DNA from: an uncultured Paracoccaceae bacterium
GTDB taxonomy: Bacteria > Pseudomonadota > Alphaproteobacteria > Rhodobacterales > Rhodobacteraceae
Length of the DNA: 64,000 bases
Reading direction: 5' to 3'
NCBI GenBank assembly: GCA_947493255.1
Contig: CANLQK010000004.1
Location: 62,001-126,000, forward strand
In this document: positions 1 through 9,446 of the stretch, in pieces
Layout of the letters: the number at the start of each line of letters is the position of its first letter
Position numbering within the stretch: position 1 is the stretch's first letter
Notes under the pieces: model-generated
The model's input: only the letters and a program-made list of their open reading frames with translations
Database searches by the model: none
Told to the model about the DNA's origin: nothing
Program-made: the position numbers and the translations under genes

Positions 1-235
1 CGTCTTTTTCAATGGCGAGCACACGGCGTGCGCCCTCGGATAGCAGACCGCGGGTCAAACCACCGGGGCCGGGGCCAATTTCTAGGACGTCGTGGCCTTC
101 GTTTTTCCCCGACAGCCGTGCGATCTTTGCTGTGAGGTTCAGGTCGAGCAGGAAGTTTTGGCCAAGGGATTTTTTGGCCGCCAGCCCGTGCGTTTCAATG
201 ACCTGTCGAAGCGGGGGAAGGGTGTCGATGCTCAT
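1..235 (-). CDS. rsmA: 16S rRNA (adenine1518-N6/adenine1519-N6)-dimethyltransferase, N-terminal part
   Basis: Only the first 78 residues lie in the window; the gene runs off the left edge. RsmA (KsgA) dimethylates two adjacent adenines in helix 45 of 16S rRNA using S-adenosylmethionine, late in small-subunit assembly. Visible are the family N-terminal motif GQNFL (residues 25-29) and the SAM-binding motif EIGPGPGG (52-59), followed by the acidic ...AIEKD strand end. The ATG overlaps the pdxA stop by 4 bp (ATGA), which fixes the start and places rsmA last in the lptF-to-rsmA operon. The pdxA-rsmA pair is common in Gram-negative bacteria. Confidence 0.95.
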   Translation of the reverse strand, partial: MSIDTLPPLRQVIETHGLAAKKSLGQNFLLDLNLTAKIARLSGKNEGHDVLEIGPGPGGLTRGLLSEGARRVLAIEKD

Positions 236-1191
236 GCGCGGGCGGTTCCCATTTGGGCGGCCATTTTCAGGGCAGCGATCATTGAAGTCGGATCAGCGGC
301 ATCTGTTCCGGCGATGTCAAAAGCGGTGCCATGATCGGGCGATGTGCGCACGAATGGGAGGCCCAGCGTGACGTTCACGCCGCTGGAAAAGTCCAAGGTT
401 TTGATCGGGATCAAGGCTTGGTCGTGATACATGCAAATGGCCACATCGTAGCGTGCACGAGCTGCGGGGTGAAACATTGTATCGGCGGACAAGGGGCCGG
501 AAACATCGAACCCTTCGGCGCGCAACGCGTCTAAGGTTGGTGTGATCATTTCGATTTCTTCCATGCCCATTTTACCGCCTTCGCCTGCGTGTGGGTTGAG
601 GCCGGCAACCGCGATGCGCGGTTTGGCTATGCCAAAGTCGCGGATCATGGCGGCGTGGGTGATCAGGATTGTGTCCGTCAATGTTGCCGCAGAAAGCTGC
701 TTTGGGACCTCTGAAAGCGGGATGTGAATGGTCGCTGGTACGACGCGCAACAGATCGCACGCCAACATCATTACGACGCTGTCCCGTCCGGCCAATGCAG
801 CGAGATATTCGGTGTGACCGGGATATGCAAAATCTGCGCCGTCGATCAGGGCTTGTTTATGGATGGGAGAGGTGCAGACGGCAGAACATTCGCCCATTTG
901 GACCAGTTCAACAGCGTCTGCGATCGCATCGATAACGCCTTGGGCATGGACAGGGTTTGGCGTGCCAGCCTGACGAGGTGCACCAAAATCGCGTGCAAGC
1001 ACAGGGAATGCTGTTGCTGTGGCAGCGGCAGCGGCGTTCGGGACTTCCTGCCAGTCGGTTCCGGCGGGCAGGTGGGTTGGGTCCCCCAACCACACCATTG
1101 GTGTTTCGTGGCCAATTGCGCGCCAAGCGGCGACAGAGATTTCGGGTCCTATGCCTGCAGGTTCGCCGCAGGAGATGGCGATAGGTTTCAT
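232..1191 (-). CDS. pdxA: 4-hydroxythreonine-4-phosphate dehydrogenase
   Basis: PdxA oxidises 4-phosphohydroxy-L-threonine with NAD in the DXP-dependent pyridoxal-phosphate pathway; the product decarboxylates and is condensed by PdxJ. The 319-residue length is normal. The N-terminal strand ([12 protein letters not shown]) and the metal-ligand histidine motifs [13 protein letters not shown] and YHDQALIP are all present in family order. The start ATG overlaps the surA stop by 1 bp and the stop overlaps the rsmA start by 4 bp, so translation is probably coupled along the operon. No anomalies were seen. Confidence 0.95.
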   Translation of the reverse strand: MKPIAISCGEPAGIGPEISVAAWRAIGHETPMVWLGDPTHLPAGTDWQEVPNAAAAATATAFPVLARDFGAPRQAGTPNPVHAQGVIDAIADAVELVQMGECSAVCTSPIHKQALIDGADFAYPGHTEYLAALAGRDSVVMMLACDLLRVVPATIHIPLSEVPKQLSAATLTDTILITHAAMIRDFGIAKPRIAVAGLNPHAGEGGKMGMEEIEMITPTLDALRAEGFDVSGPLSADTMFHPAARARYDVAICMYHDQALIPIKTLDFSSGVNVTLGLPFVRTSPDHGTAFDIAGTDAADPTSMIAALKMAAQMGTARA

Positions 1192-2420
1192 CAGTTGTAG
1201 GTGATGGTTGCAGCCGCCATCAGGTCCGCGAGTAGTGCGTCGGCGTAAGAGCTAAGACGTTGGGACACGAGTTGAGCGCGGATCGTGTCACGATCTTGGC
1301 CTTCGCCAAGGGCCGGTGTGCGACCACACATCATCAAGAAAACTAAGGTTTCGCCGTTGGCCCGTGTTAGCACATAAGATGTTTCACCGGGGTCGAGTTT
1401 GGCCAATTCGATGGCCACGTCCTGTGGGATTTCTGCAGGGGGCAACACATCGCGTTGCAGCTGTTCTTCGGGCAGGTCACGGGCGATACCATAAAGGTCG
1501 TCGCAGGTGTCGACGTTGGCATCAACACGGGCGGCTTCGCGCAGGGCGCGTTCTGATAGGCCGCCAGCGATGTAGAACGCGGCGAATTCGATAGCTGCAG
1601 GTTCCGATGGCGCAGTTGGCACTTCGCGCACACCGCGCATTTGGAACAAGGCCACGCCGTTGGTGATTGGGATCGGGGCTGTGACTTCGCCCGGGGCGAG
1701 GTTGAGCAAGAGACTGCGTAGGCCTGCTGGGTAGTTGGTGATTGGCAACCAATCCAAGCGGCCGCCACGGGTGCGCGACGGAAGGGCAGACACGCGACGG
1801 GCTTCGGCTTCGAATGCTGATGTGGACGTTAGCTGGCTGATGCGTTCTGCGGTTGCGATGGCCTGTTGGGCACGTGGGGGCGGCGCAGGAATGATAATTT
1901 CAGACAGCAAAACCTCAATGCCAGATGCACCACTGGATTGTCCTAACGCCTGATCGATTTCAGCTTCGGAGACTGTTGCTCGATCGCCGTAACGTGACCG
2001 GATATAGTCGCGCCAGCTGACGTTTACGCGCACGAAGTCACGCAGGGTTTCTTCCGAAACACCTTGTTGACCAAGCACGGTGAGGAACTGATCGAGTTCA
2101 AGGTTTGCACGACCCGCAAAATCGGCCATTGCACCGCGAAGGCCTTCTTCGGTGATGCTGAGCCCCGCATTGCCAAGCTGTTCTAGCTTGAGGCGGTCTT
2201 CGATCAATTGTTCGAGGGCAAGTGTTTCGTTGGCCCCAGGTGTGCGGAAGATCTGTAGCATGGCCAATCGTTGGCTGACTTCAAAGTCGCTGACGACGCT
2301 GTCGTTCACGGTGACGGCTGGGCCAAACTGGGCTGTGACCATTGTTGGGGCCATCAGCGTTACACAGGTGGCAAGAGCGGCGGTTAGGGCGCGCATATTT
2401 GTCTTCATCTGCTGTCTCAT
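1191..2420 (-). CDS. surA: SurA-type periplasmic chaperone / peptidylprolyl isomerase
   Basis: Outer-membrane-protein chaperone. An N-terminal signal peptide (hydrophobic stretch ending about ...MVTAQ) is followed by a SurA N-domain (VTVNDSVVSDFEVSQRLAML...), a parvulin-type isomerase region around residues 165-275 and a degenerate C-terminal part. Length is 409 residues. The annotated start is the first ATG, but Met5 or Met9 would give a more typical signal peptide. It lies 14 bp after lptD and overlaps pdxA by 1 bp. The location between lptD and pdxA is the classical operon order and supports a role in folding LptD and porins. The parvulin part is weakly conserved, so isomerase activity is uncertain. 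Confidence 0.88.
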   Translation of the reverse strand: MRQQMKTNMRALTAALATCVTLMAPTMVTAQFGPAVTVNDSVVSDFEVSQRLAMLQIFRTPGANETLALEQLIEDRLKLEQLGNAGLSITEEGLRGAMADFAGRANLELDQFLTVLGQQGVSEETLRDFVRVNVSWRDYIRSRYGDRATVSEAEIDQALGQSSGASGIEVLLSEIIIPAPPPRAQQAIATAERISQLTSTSAFEAEARRVSALPSRTRGGRLDWLPITNYPAGLRSLLLNLAPGEVTAPIPITNGVALFQMRGVREVPTAPSEPAAIEFAAFYIAGGLSERALREAARVDANVDTCDDLYGIARDLPEEQLQRDVLPPAEIPQDVAIELAKLDPGETSYVLTRANGETLVFLMMCGRTPALGEGQDRDTIRAQLVSQRLSSYADALLADLMAAATITYN

Positions 2421-2434
2421 TTCGTCAACTCGAT

Positions 2435-4531
2435 CTATTGGGTGCAGCGGTGTGCCGAACTGTCTACTGTGCGACCGGCGCTAAAGCCGTTCAACCCAAC
2501 AGACAGACCGAAGTCCGTGCTTGCGTCTAGTGTAGTGGAAGTCGTGAAGCGGCGCGACACAGAAAAATCAACGGTGACGCATTCGTTTTGCCAGCCAATT
2601 TCCAAGCCGGTTTCGGAAGGCCCATTCGAAATGACATCATAGCGGGCGTCGAGCCCCATGGACCACGTGTCGTTGAATCTGTAGCCCGCGTCGATTGTCC
2701 ATTCGGAAACGTTTTCTGTGCGGTTTTCAGCAACGTCTTCGGGAAGAAAGATATAGCCGGCTTCGAGCGCGAGTTTGGCACCGGACCATCTGGCGAGGGT
2801 TTCGGCCTTAGTGACATCAAAATCATCAGCCACGACGAGACGACTATTGAGCGTCAAGCCAGCTGGGGTGAGTAATTGTCCTGCGATCAGCCAATCGGAT
2901 GCAGTGCCACTGAGGCCAGACGTCGTTGTGAAGTTAGTGTCGCTGCTATCACGAAAGACCCGGCCGACAGTCAGGGTGCTGTCCCAGCCCGCATTGCCAA
3001 CTCGGGTCCACGTCAAGCCGGCAGCAGCGCGTAAACCTGTTTCAACGGCGTCTTCACCCGAAAACCGAGACAACGAAATGAGGTTGGCTTGATCGAATTC
3101 ACTGACAATGCTGTCTTCATTGGTCACATCGCCGCCGCTGACATCTGACCATGCCAATTGTAGGACAGGTTCCAAAACATGGGTCGCGCGCGCGCTTTGT
3201 CGGATAAGCGGATAACGCAAGCTGGTTTGGACATAGGTGGTCGCGCGTAAGGTGTCGCCGACGGTACTGTCATCGTTGACGTTATAGAAATCGAGGTCAA
3301 AACCCGCGTCGCCGTCAATGACCAAGCCGTAGTTTGTAATGTGGTCGCGGCGATAATTAACGCCGTACCCCAAACGGGCGACGTCGCGGCCTGTTATGTC
3401 GTTACTGGTTTCGCGGTAGTGGCTTTGCATGTCGGAGGTGAAGGTCAATGTTCCGCCCCAATCAGGGGTGATGCGGCGTTCCCAATTGAGGTCGGCCAAA
3501 AGAGGGGGCAGGGTGGCAGATTGCTCGCCGTCGCGCAAAGACGAGTAATAGGTCACGGAGGCGATCAGAAAATCGCGATCGCGGATCCGTTCGATTGAAA
3601 TTTCGCTATCGAGACGATCTTTGTCTGAGTAATCGTATTCGAGAAGGTAGTCGTCGTCAGATGTATACTCGACGTCGAACCGCAAAGTGACGTCCTGCCC
3701 AATGTCAAAGATGCCGTTTGCAAATAGATACCCGCGCGTGCCGCCGACCAAATCATCATTCGTAATCGCGCCGGATATCTCTATGTCGCCATTGAGATAG
3801 GCCTGTCGGTAGGCGGCTTCCAGAGTCGTTGTTGAAGTGGACAAATAAGGGGTCAACGTGATGTCACGGTGATCACCTAACCTAATAAAGTAGGGAAGTT
3901 TAATTCCGAGCCCCAAGTTGTCGGTTGATTCAATGCCGGGGATCAGCAGTCCGGTTGCTCGTTCCAAGGTAGGGTCGGGCAGGCGCATTCGGGGAAGGTA
4001 AAAAATCGGAACGCCAGCCACGCGGAACGTCGCATCATCGAAATAAAGTTGACGTTCTTCGCTGTCATGAACAACACGACGGGCACGTATTTCCCAAAGA
4101 GGCGCGTCGCCATTTGCGCAAACATGACATGACGTCGCTGCGACCTGATACAGCTGCGTATAGCGGCCTTCGACGCGGTTGATTTGGCTAGATGCGAGCT
4201 GCAACTGCTGGTTCAAGACCAGTCGCGCGCCCCGCAAAATGCCGTTTTCGAGTTGTGGGTCTAGATTGGCTGCATCTGCGGTGAGGATCGTCCCGTCGCT
4301 GGCAACAATGAAGATTGGGCCTTCGATGATCAGGGTGTCGGTGGCTTGATCAAAGGTGATGCTTTGGGCGGACATGCGGGTGCCGTCAAAGAAAACTTCG
4401 ACATTGCCTGTTGCAACGAGAGACTGCCCGCCAGCAGGCACGAACACGCTGTCAGCCACGAGCGTTGCTGCCGCTTGGGCCGTGGCCATCGCAGGCGTCA
4501 ACAACATGATCAGGGCCAGAATGAGCCGCAT
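2435..4531 (-). CDS. lptD: LPS-assembly protein LptD
   Basis: Outer-membrane beta-barrel that, with LptE, inserts lipopolysaccharide into the outer leaflet. It has 698 residues from the ATG at 4531. A signal peptide (MRLILALIMLLTPAMATAQ) is followed by an OstA/LptA-like beta-jellyroll (about residues 30-130) and a long barrel rich in alternating aromatic and Thr strands. A CxxC pair (SCHVCANG) lies early and single cysteines lie near the C-terminus (NECVTV, HRCTQ), consistent with the inter-domain disulfides known in the family. The open frame extends about 90 codons upstream of this ATG, but that would overlap lptG. The chosen start overlaps the lptG stop by 1 bp and is directly followed by the signal peptide. 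Confidence 0.93.
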   Translation of the reverse strand: MRLILALIMLLTPAMATAQAAATLVADSVFVPAGGQSLVATGNVEVFFDGTRMSAQSITFDQATDTLIIEGPIFIVASDGTILTADAANLDPQLENGILRGARLVLNQQLQLASSQINRVEGRYTQLYQVAATSCHVCANGDAPLWEIRARRVVHDSEERQLYFDDATFRVAGVPIFYLPRMRLPDPTLERATGLLIPGIESTDNLGLGIKLPYFIRLGDHRDITLTPYLSTSTTTLEAAYRQAYLNGDIEISGAITNDDLVGGTRGYLFANGIFDIGQDVTLRFDVEYTSDDDYLLEYDYSDKDRLDSEISIERIRDRDFLIASVTYYSSLRDGEQSATLPPLLADLNWERRITPDWGGTLTFTSDMQSHYRETSNDITGRDVARLGYGVNYRRDHITNYGLVIDGDAGFDLDFYNVNDDSTVGDTLRATTYVQTSLRYPLIRQSARATHVLEPVLQLAWSDVSGGDVTNEDSIVSEFDQANLISLSRFSGEDAVETGLRAAAGLTWTRVGNAGWDSTLTVGRVFRDSSDTNFTTTSGLSGTASDWLIAGQLLTPAGLTLNSRLVVADDFDVTKAETLARWSGAKLALEAGYIFLPEDVAENRTENVSEWTIDAGYRFNDTWSMGLDARYDVISNGPSETGLEIGWQNECVTVDFSVSRRFTTSTTLDASTDFGLSVGLNGFSAGRTVDSSAHRCTQ

Positions 4532-5625
4532 TAACCGTCCTCCAGGTGCAGCAAGAACCCCAAGGTCGCGCCAATCGCGGCCAGAGGTGGAGCCCATGCG
4601 GCCAGCATCGCAGGAATCTGGCCATTCTCGCCCAGAATTTGCGCGAAGTTGCGCAGGAAGAACAGCGAGAAACACAATAATATGGCTGTCAAAACCATGA
4701 CACCGGTTCGGCCCCCACGTTGGTGGCGCATGGTAAAGGCGGCGCCGATCAACATCATAGAAAGCAAGAACGCTGGCATGGCCAGTTCCATTTGTAGCCA
4801 AACCTGATGACGGGTTGCGGCAAAGCCTGCGACTTCGAGGCGGTTGATGAAATCTGGAAGTTCCCAGATTGGGATTGAAGAGGGATCGCCAAAACTGTCG
4901 CGAATCTGGTCAGCGGTAAGTGTAGATGGAACGCGCAATGTTGAATGAGTTGTGGCGGAAGCTTCGGCCACGCGGTCTTGGTCGAGCGGCCAAGCCTTAG
5001 CATCAGTTAAAGTCCATGCACCGGTCGATAGCGTGGCGGTTGCGGCCTCGATCCGGCGAGTGGGACCACCTTCTGGCGTAAATGTTAGGAAGGTCACGTC
5101 TTCTAACTGTGTACCATCAAGGTTGGTGCGGGCAGCACGTATGACGGTTTGGCTGACATCGTTGCCTTGGCGTAACCATAGTCCGTCGTTGGAAATAGAC
5201 AACACTGACGACCCTGAAGCGCGTAATGCGGCTTCGCGAGCTTCAAATTCTTTGGATGTTGCAGCCACAATTGGGTTGAACGCGGCGATTGTTATGCCGC
5301 CTATTATGAGGGTAACGATAATTGGCGATACCAGCGCCCGTAGTGCAGAGCGCCCGGCGGCACGGGTCACGACCATTTCAGACGACCGCGATAATCCTAA
5401 GAACATTGCGATCGTCGCCAGCACCATGATCAGTGGCAAGACACCATAAAGGCCACTTGGTAGGTTCAACAGGCTAAGCTGAAGAAGCGACCCAATGCTG
5501 GCATCCCCCCCAAAGCGGCGCAGTTGTTCGACGAGGTCGATCAGTAACATCAGCAGAAAGAATCCACCAAAGGTCATCATAAAGGTGACAGCAAAACGAC
5601 GCGCGAAATAACGGTGAAGGATCAT
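4531..5625 (-). CDS. lptG: LPS export ABC transporter permease LptG
   Basis: Inner-membrane permease of the LptB2FG transporter that extracts LPS from the inner membrane and passes it to LptC. It has 364 residues: an N-terminal pair of helices after the family-typical start MILHRYFARRF, a periplasmic beta-jellyroll in the middle (about 120-270), and C-terminal helices ending LGFLLHLEDG. It overlaps lptF by 4 bp and lptD by 1 bp. LptB and LptC are not in the window. No anomalies. Confidence 0.93.
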   Translation of the reverse strand: MILHRYFARRFAVTFMMTFGGFFLLMLLIDLVEQLRRFGGDASIGSLLQLSLLNLPSGLYGVLPLIMVLATIAMFLGLSRSSEMVVTRAAGRSALRALVSPIIVTLIIGGITIAAFNPIVAATSKEFEAREAALRASGSSVLSISNDGLWLRQGNDVSQTVIRAARTNLDGTQLEDVTFLTFTPEGGPTRRIEAATATLSTGAWTLTDAKAWPLDQDRVAEASATTHSTLRVPSTLTADQIRDSFGDPSSIPIWELPDFINRLEVAGFAATRHQVWLQMELAMPAFLLSMMLIGAAFTMRHQRGGRTGVMVLTAILLCFSLFFLRNFAQILGENGQIPAMLAAWAPPLAAIGATLGFLLHLEDG

Positions 5626-6770
5626 GCGTTCGCCTCTTGCAAGGGCACATTAATCTTCGGCTTACGTTTGAAAAAGTAGGGGCGCGCCGAAATGAAGAGC
5701 AGCGCAGCGGAGATGATGATGCCGCCAACACCCGCCAAATACATAAACGGCCACATGACATCAGGGTCCTTACGCGCGATGCTGGACCCTGTGCTTTCGA
5801 GGACCTTCAAAACCACCACAAGAAAAATCGCCAACATGATGTAGCGCCAAAGCCCAAAGCGACTGAAACCGCCCGCAACCAAGGCGGCGAACCCGACAAG
5901 CGCGGCTACGAAACTAAGCGCGACCTGTGCAAACCTGTCATGGGCGCGAAGCCAAAGGTCCGTTTGCGTGCTTTGTGTGGCTTCTAACAACTTGTCCGAG
6001 GCACCGATCAGGTCCCATGTGGGCAGGCCGCTTGCGGGACGTCTGGTGGAAATGCCAGTGTCGATCAGATTGCCGACATCATATGCAAAATCGTCAAAGC
6101 CCGTAGTGAGCAATCGGTTGTTAGTTTTGTCCAAAGTTTGGGCCAAACCATCGATCATGACCAATTGTGGTCCGTTGTCTGAGCGAATGAGGTAAGCCTT
6201 AGTGGCTGTATAGGTTATCGAAAGATCGGGGTTTGTGGTGTCGGAAATGAAAATATCCAACATTTCACCCTGTATGGATACATCACGGATGTAGAATGTG
6301 GTGCCATCGCTTGGGGATAAAAATTCACCCGGTGTTAATAGGCGTGCCGTGATATTTTCGGCGATTTCTGATTGGCGAAGGGACAGGCGTTCGGTTGACC
6401 AAGGGACCAGTGCGTGCACCAGAACAGACATCAGAACTGCGACGATCACGCCAAAATAGACCACAGGGCGGGCGAGCCGAAAAGGTGAATATCCGGTTGC
6501 CTGAACAACCGTTAATTCAGAATCCGACGCCATGCGATTGGTGACATATACCGCAGAAACAAACGCGGATAGCGGCAGCACGACGCGAATGATGCTGGGC
6601 AGGGACAATGACGTAAGTTCTAGGAAAACCCAAATGTTCTGACCGTCAGCGATAAGTTGATCAAACAGGCGGACAGCGCGGTTGATCCAGTAGATCAGCA
6701 CCAAAATCAGGGAAAAGAATCCGAACAGCACAAGTAGTTGTGACAGCAAATAGCGGTCAAATCGCGCCAC
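5622..6770 (-). CDS. lptF: LPS export ABC transporter permease LptF
   Basis: Partner permease of LptG (YjgP/YjgQ family), 382 residues. N-terminal amphipathic start (MARFDRYLLSQLLVLFGFF), transmembrane segments near residues 12-35, 60-80 and 100-120, a periplasmic jellyroll (about 135-265), then three C-terminal helices and a basic tail. It is the first gene of the operon; the promoter must lie in the 158-bp divergent gap before pepA. The 4-bp ATGA overlap with lptG suggests coupled synthesis of the heterodimer subunits. Confidence 0.93.
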   Translation of the reverse strand: MARFDRYLLSQLLVLFGFFSLILVLIYWINRAVRLFDQLIADGQNIWVFLELTSLSLPSIIRVVLPLSAFVSAVYVTNRMASDSELTVVQATGYSPFRLARPVVYFGVIVAVLMSVLVHALVPWSTERLSLRQSEIAENITARLLTPGEFLSPSDGTTFYIRDVSIQGEMLDIFISDTTNPDLSITYTATKAYLIRSDNGPQLVMIDGLAQTLDKTNNRLLTTGFDDFAYDVGNLIDTGISTRRPASGLPTWDLIGASDKLLEATQSTQTDLWLRAHDRFAQVALSFVAALVGFAALVAGGFSRFGLWRYIMLAIFLVVVLKVLESTGSSIARKDPDVMWPFMYLAGVGGIIISAALLFISARPYFFKRKPKINVPLQEANA

Positions 6771-6928
6771 TGGAGCATCCCCCCTTAACCATGTCGTTCA
6801 TACGACGTCCCAAGCAGGTTTGTTGCTAACGCATTTCATGGCTGGACCCAAGTGCTGTCTGGTCATTGGCGGGGGTGCAAGCTACCTATTGCTCAAGACA
6901 TTAATTCATAACCGTTGAGGGCCCCGAT

Positions 6929-8404
6929 ATGACCGAACTTGCGCAAGTTAACATTCTTGAAACTGACCTGAATGTTTTGCCAACCCGAGAAGGGGCCATT
7001 GTGGTTTTCGCAACACCTGACGGCAAGCTGGATCAAGGTGCGCGCAAAGTAAGCACGTTGATGAAAAAGACCGTCGCGCGGGTTGTTGAAAGCGACCGGT
7101 TTGAAAAAGCCAAAATTGGTGATGTTTTGACAATTGCTTTTCCTGTTGGAATGGCCGCGTCGAAAGTATTGGTCGCTAAGCTGGGCCGTCGCCCCAGCGT
7201 TGAAGAAGCCCGCAAAACGGGCGCATCGATTGCAAAGGCGCGTGGAACGGATGATGTTTTGATACTGGGCGGTGCGACGTCGCGATTGGCCGATGTGGCC
7301 TATGGCTGTGCGCTGCGAGGGTACACGTTTACACCCCATAAAACGGCCGATGAAGACGGTGTGGGCGCTATCGACGTCATGGCCAATGCACCCGCTGACG
7401 TACAGGCCGCCAGTGACGTGATGATGGCAGTTGCAGAAGGTGTCGTTTTCACCCGCGACCTAACAAACGAACCGGCCAACGTTTTGACGACAACCGAGTT
7501 CGCCAACCGTTTGCAAGATATGGAAAACATTGGCCTAACGGTTGAAGTGTTGGAAGAAGACGAACTTGAAAAGCTGGGCATGGGGTCTTTGCTTTGTGTT
7601 GGGCTCGGGTCTGCGTCGCCGTCGAAAGTAGTGGTGATGCAATGGAATGGCGGCGGCGACGAAGCGCCGTTTGCTCTGGTGGGCAAGGGCGTTGTGTTCG
7701 ACACGGGCGGCATTTCGTTGAAACCGGCTGGTGGCATGGAAGATATGACCATGGATATGGGCGGCGCGGGTGTTGTGTCTGGCGTAATGAAAACACTGGC
7801 GTTGCGTAAGGCAAAAGCAAATGTTGTCGGCTTGGTAGGCTTGGTTGAAAACATGCCATCTGACCGCGCAACACGCCCTGGTGATGTTGTAACGTCAATG
7901 AAAGGCGACACCATTGAAGTCATTAACACAGACGCCGAAGGGCGTTTGGTTTTGGCGGATGTTCTTTGGTACGCGCAGGAACGGTTTAAACCCACTGGCG
8001 TGATCAACTTGGCGACCCTAACAGGGGCGATTATTGTTGGCCTCGGCCATGAAAACGCAGGGGCGTTCTCTAACGATGACACGCTATGTAATAAGTTCCT
8101 TAAGGCCGCTGGGGCCGAGGGGGAAGGCGCGTGGCGGATGCCTATGGGCGCGGCCTATGATGCAAAAATCAAAAGCCGGATCGCTGATATGAAAAACGTA
8201 GGTGGCCGCGATGCGGGCAGTATTACAGCGGCGCAATTTTTGCAGCGATTTGTCAAAGATGACATGCCGTGGATGCACCTTGATATTGCGGGCGTAGCAT
8301 CTGTTAAGGCTGAAACAGCACTTGCGCCGGCGGGGGCAACAGGCTGGGGCGTCATGGCGCTTAATCGTTTGATTGCAGATGTTTACGAGGCGAAAGATAG
8401 CTAA
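6929..8404 (+). CDS. pepA: Leucyl aminopeptidase (M17)
   Basis: Cytosolic two-metal exopeptidase that removes N-terminal leucine and other residues from peptides; in some bacteria it also acts as a DNA-binding accessory factor. It has 491 residues with an N-terminal macro-like domain and a C-terminal catalytic domain. The metal/active-site segments GKGVVFDTGG, MKGDTIEVINTDAEGRL (NTDAEGRL near residue 333) and the closing ATGWGV region are intact. It is divergent from lptF and one base upstream of holC. The pepA-holC order is common in proteobacteria. Confidence 0.96.
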   Translation: MTELAQVNILETDLNVLPTREGAIVVFATPDGKLDQGARKVSTLMKKTVARVVESDRFEKAKIGDVLTIAFPVGMAASKVLVAKLGRRPSVEEARKTGASIAKARGTDDVLILGGATSRLADVAYGCALRGYTFTPHKTADEDGVGAIDVMANAPADVQAASDVMMAVAEGVVFTRDLTNEPANVLTTTEFANRLQDMENIGLTVEVLEEDELEKLGMGSLLCVGLGSASPSKVVVMQWNGGGDEAPFALVGKGVVFDTGGISLKPAGGMEDMTMDMGGAGVVSGVMKTLALRKAKANVVGLVGLVENMPSDRATRPGDVVTSMKGDTIEVINTDAEGRLVLADVLWYAQERFKPTGVINLATLTGAIIVGLGHENAGAFSNDDTLCNKFLKAAGAEGEGAWRMPMGAAYDAKIKSRIADMKNVGGRDAGSITAAQFLQRFVKDDMPWMHLDIAGVASVKAETALAPAGATGWGVMALNRLIADVYEAKDS

Positions 8405-8405
8405 A

Positions 8406-8864
8406 ATGGGTGCTGCGTTTTTCTATCATTTGACCCACAGCACGGTTGAGCAAACGCTGCCGATGTTGCTCGAAAAATCTCGCGCGGCGGGTTGGGTGAT
8501 AGAAGTGCGCGGCACTGATCGGGTATTTTTGGACCGGCTAGATCGCGCACTGTGGTCTGGGTCGTCAGAAGGGTTTCTGCCGCACGGTGTGGTGGGCGGT
8601 GATCATGATGCGGACCAGCCGATTTTGTTGACCATGGGCGAAACAGCATCCAATGGCGCGACTTGCGTTATGTCTGTTCAGGGGGCCGATGTATCGCCCC
8701 AAGAGGTCACAGACGCCGATCGCGTTTGCGTGCTGTTTGATGGCCATGATGGTGAGGCTTTGGCAAAGGCCAGAACCCAGTGGAAAACCCTGACCGATGC
8801 TGGTTGTTCGGCCCAATATTGGAGCCAAGACAGCGGTCGATGGGAAAAGAAGGCCGAAAAATAG
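8406..8864 (+). CDS. holC: DNA polymerase III chi subunit
   Basis: Chi bridges single-stranded-DNA-binding protein and the clamp loader. It has 152 residues from the ATG at 8406, the start that gives the family-typical N-terminus MGAAFFYHLT followed by a long helix that engages psi (VEQTLPMLLEKSRAAGWVI). The reading frame is open further upstream inside pepA, but those residues do not resemble chi. It abuts the pepA stop and is therefore co-transcribed. Convergent with the retropepsin-like gene. Confidence 0.93.
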   Translation: MGAAFFYHLTHSTVEQTLPMLLEKSRAAGWVIEVRGTDRVFLDRLDRALWSGSSEGFLPHGVVGGDHDADQPILLTMGETASNGATCVMSVQGADVSPQEVTDADRVCVLFDGHDGEALAKARTQWKTLTDAGCSAQYWSQDSGRWEKKAEK

Positions 8865-8870
8865 CGCGGT

Positions 8871-9431
8871 CTAGCGGCTAAGGATCAATCGGTCGCGGCG
8901 GATTTCGATGCTTTCGAATTGGCTAAGGTAGGACATGCCCAAAAGGGAGGTTTCCATCTCGCCTGAGTTGACAGAGGCGCGCAGGCCGGTGTCTTGGATT
9001 TCGCCCAACGTGACTGTGTCCAGCCGCACTGGGGCTGTCGCGACTTCGCCGTTGGCGGTGAAGGCGGTCTGAATAAAGGCAAGGGTATCGACATCAAGAC
9101 CAATGCGGGCTGCGTCTTCTAGGGTGAGCACCATCTGGCTGGCACCAGTGTCGACCAAAAAATCGACAGGGACGTTATTGATTTCCAACGTGAGGTGGAA
9201 ATGGTTATCGCGGCCTTTTGGGACTTCGACGCGGCCATCCACAAGGGTCGTCTGTTTGGGGATGAACGCCCGCGAAACGGTATCCCATTCGCTGGCCACC
9301 ACTGTAACGCCTACAAAAATTAGCCCCCAAATCAGGGCGTTGCGCAAGCCGGAATGGCGCAATGCGGACCCGATAAACGACAGGGTTAGCAACCCCATCA
9401 CAGCTATGGCGATGATTAATCCAATATCCAT
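8871..9431 (-). CDS. Retropepsin-like aspartic protease, membrane-anchored (TIGR02281 type)
   Basis: It has 186 residues, two N-terminal transmembrane segments (about 5-25 and 33-47), then a single retropepsin-like domain with the catalytic DTGAS motif at residues 94-98 and a second conserved strand with GMSYLSQF. Proteins of this clan AA type act as homodimers, so one Asp motif per chain is expected. The active site should face the periplasm. Substrate unknown. It lies 15 bp after marC on the same strand, so the two may share a transcript. Confidence 0.85.
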   Translation of the reverse strand: MDIGLIIAIAVMGLLTLSFIGSALRHSGLRNALIWGLIFVGVTVVASEWDTVSRAFIPKQTTLVDGRVEVPKGRDNHFHLTLEINNVPVDFLVDTGASQMVLTLEDAARIGLDVDTLAFIQTAFTANGEVATAPVRLDTVTLGEIQDTGLRASVNSGEMETSLLGMSYLSQFESIEIRRDRLILSR

Positions 9432-9446
9432 GCTGTAGATATAGGG

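Noticed and set aside
4532-4801. 90-residue N-terminal extension of LptD
   Set aside because: It would overlap lptG and precede a clear signal peptide; the ATG at 4531 fits both.
7300-8082. 260-residue minus frame inside pepA
   Set aside because: Antisense shadow; pepA motifs are intact on plus.
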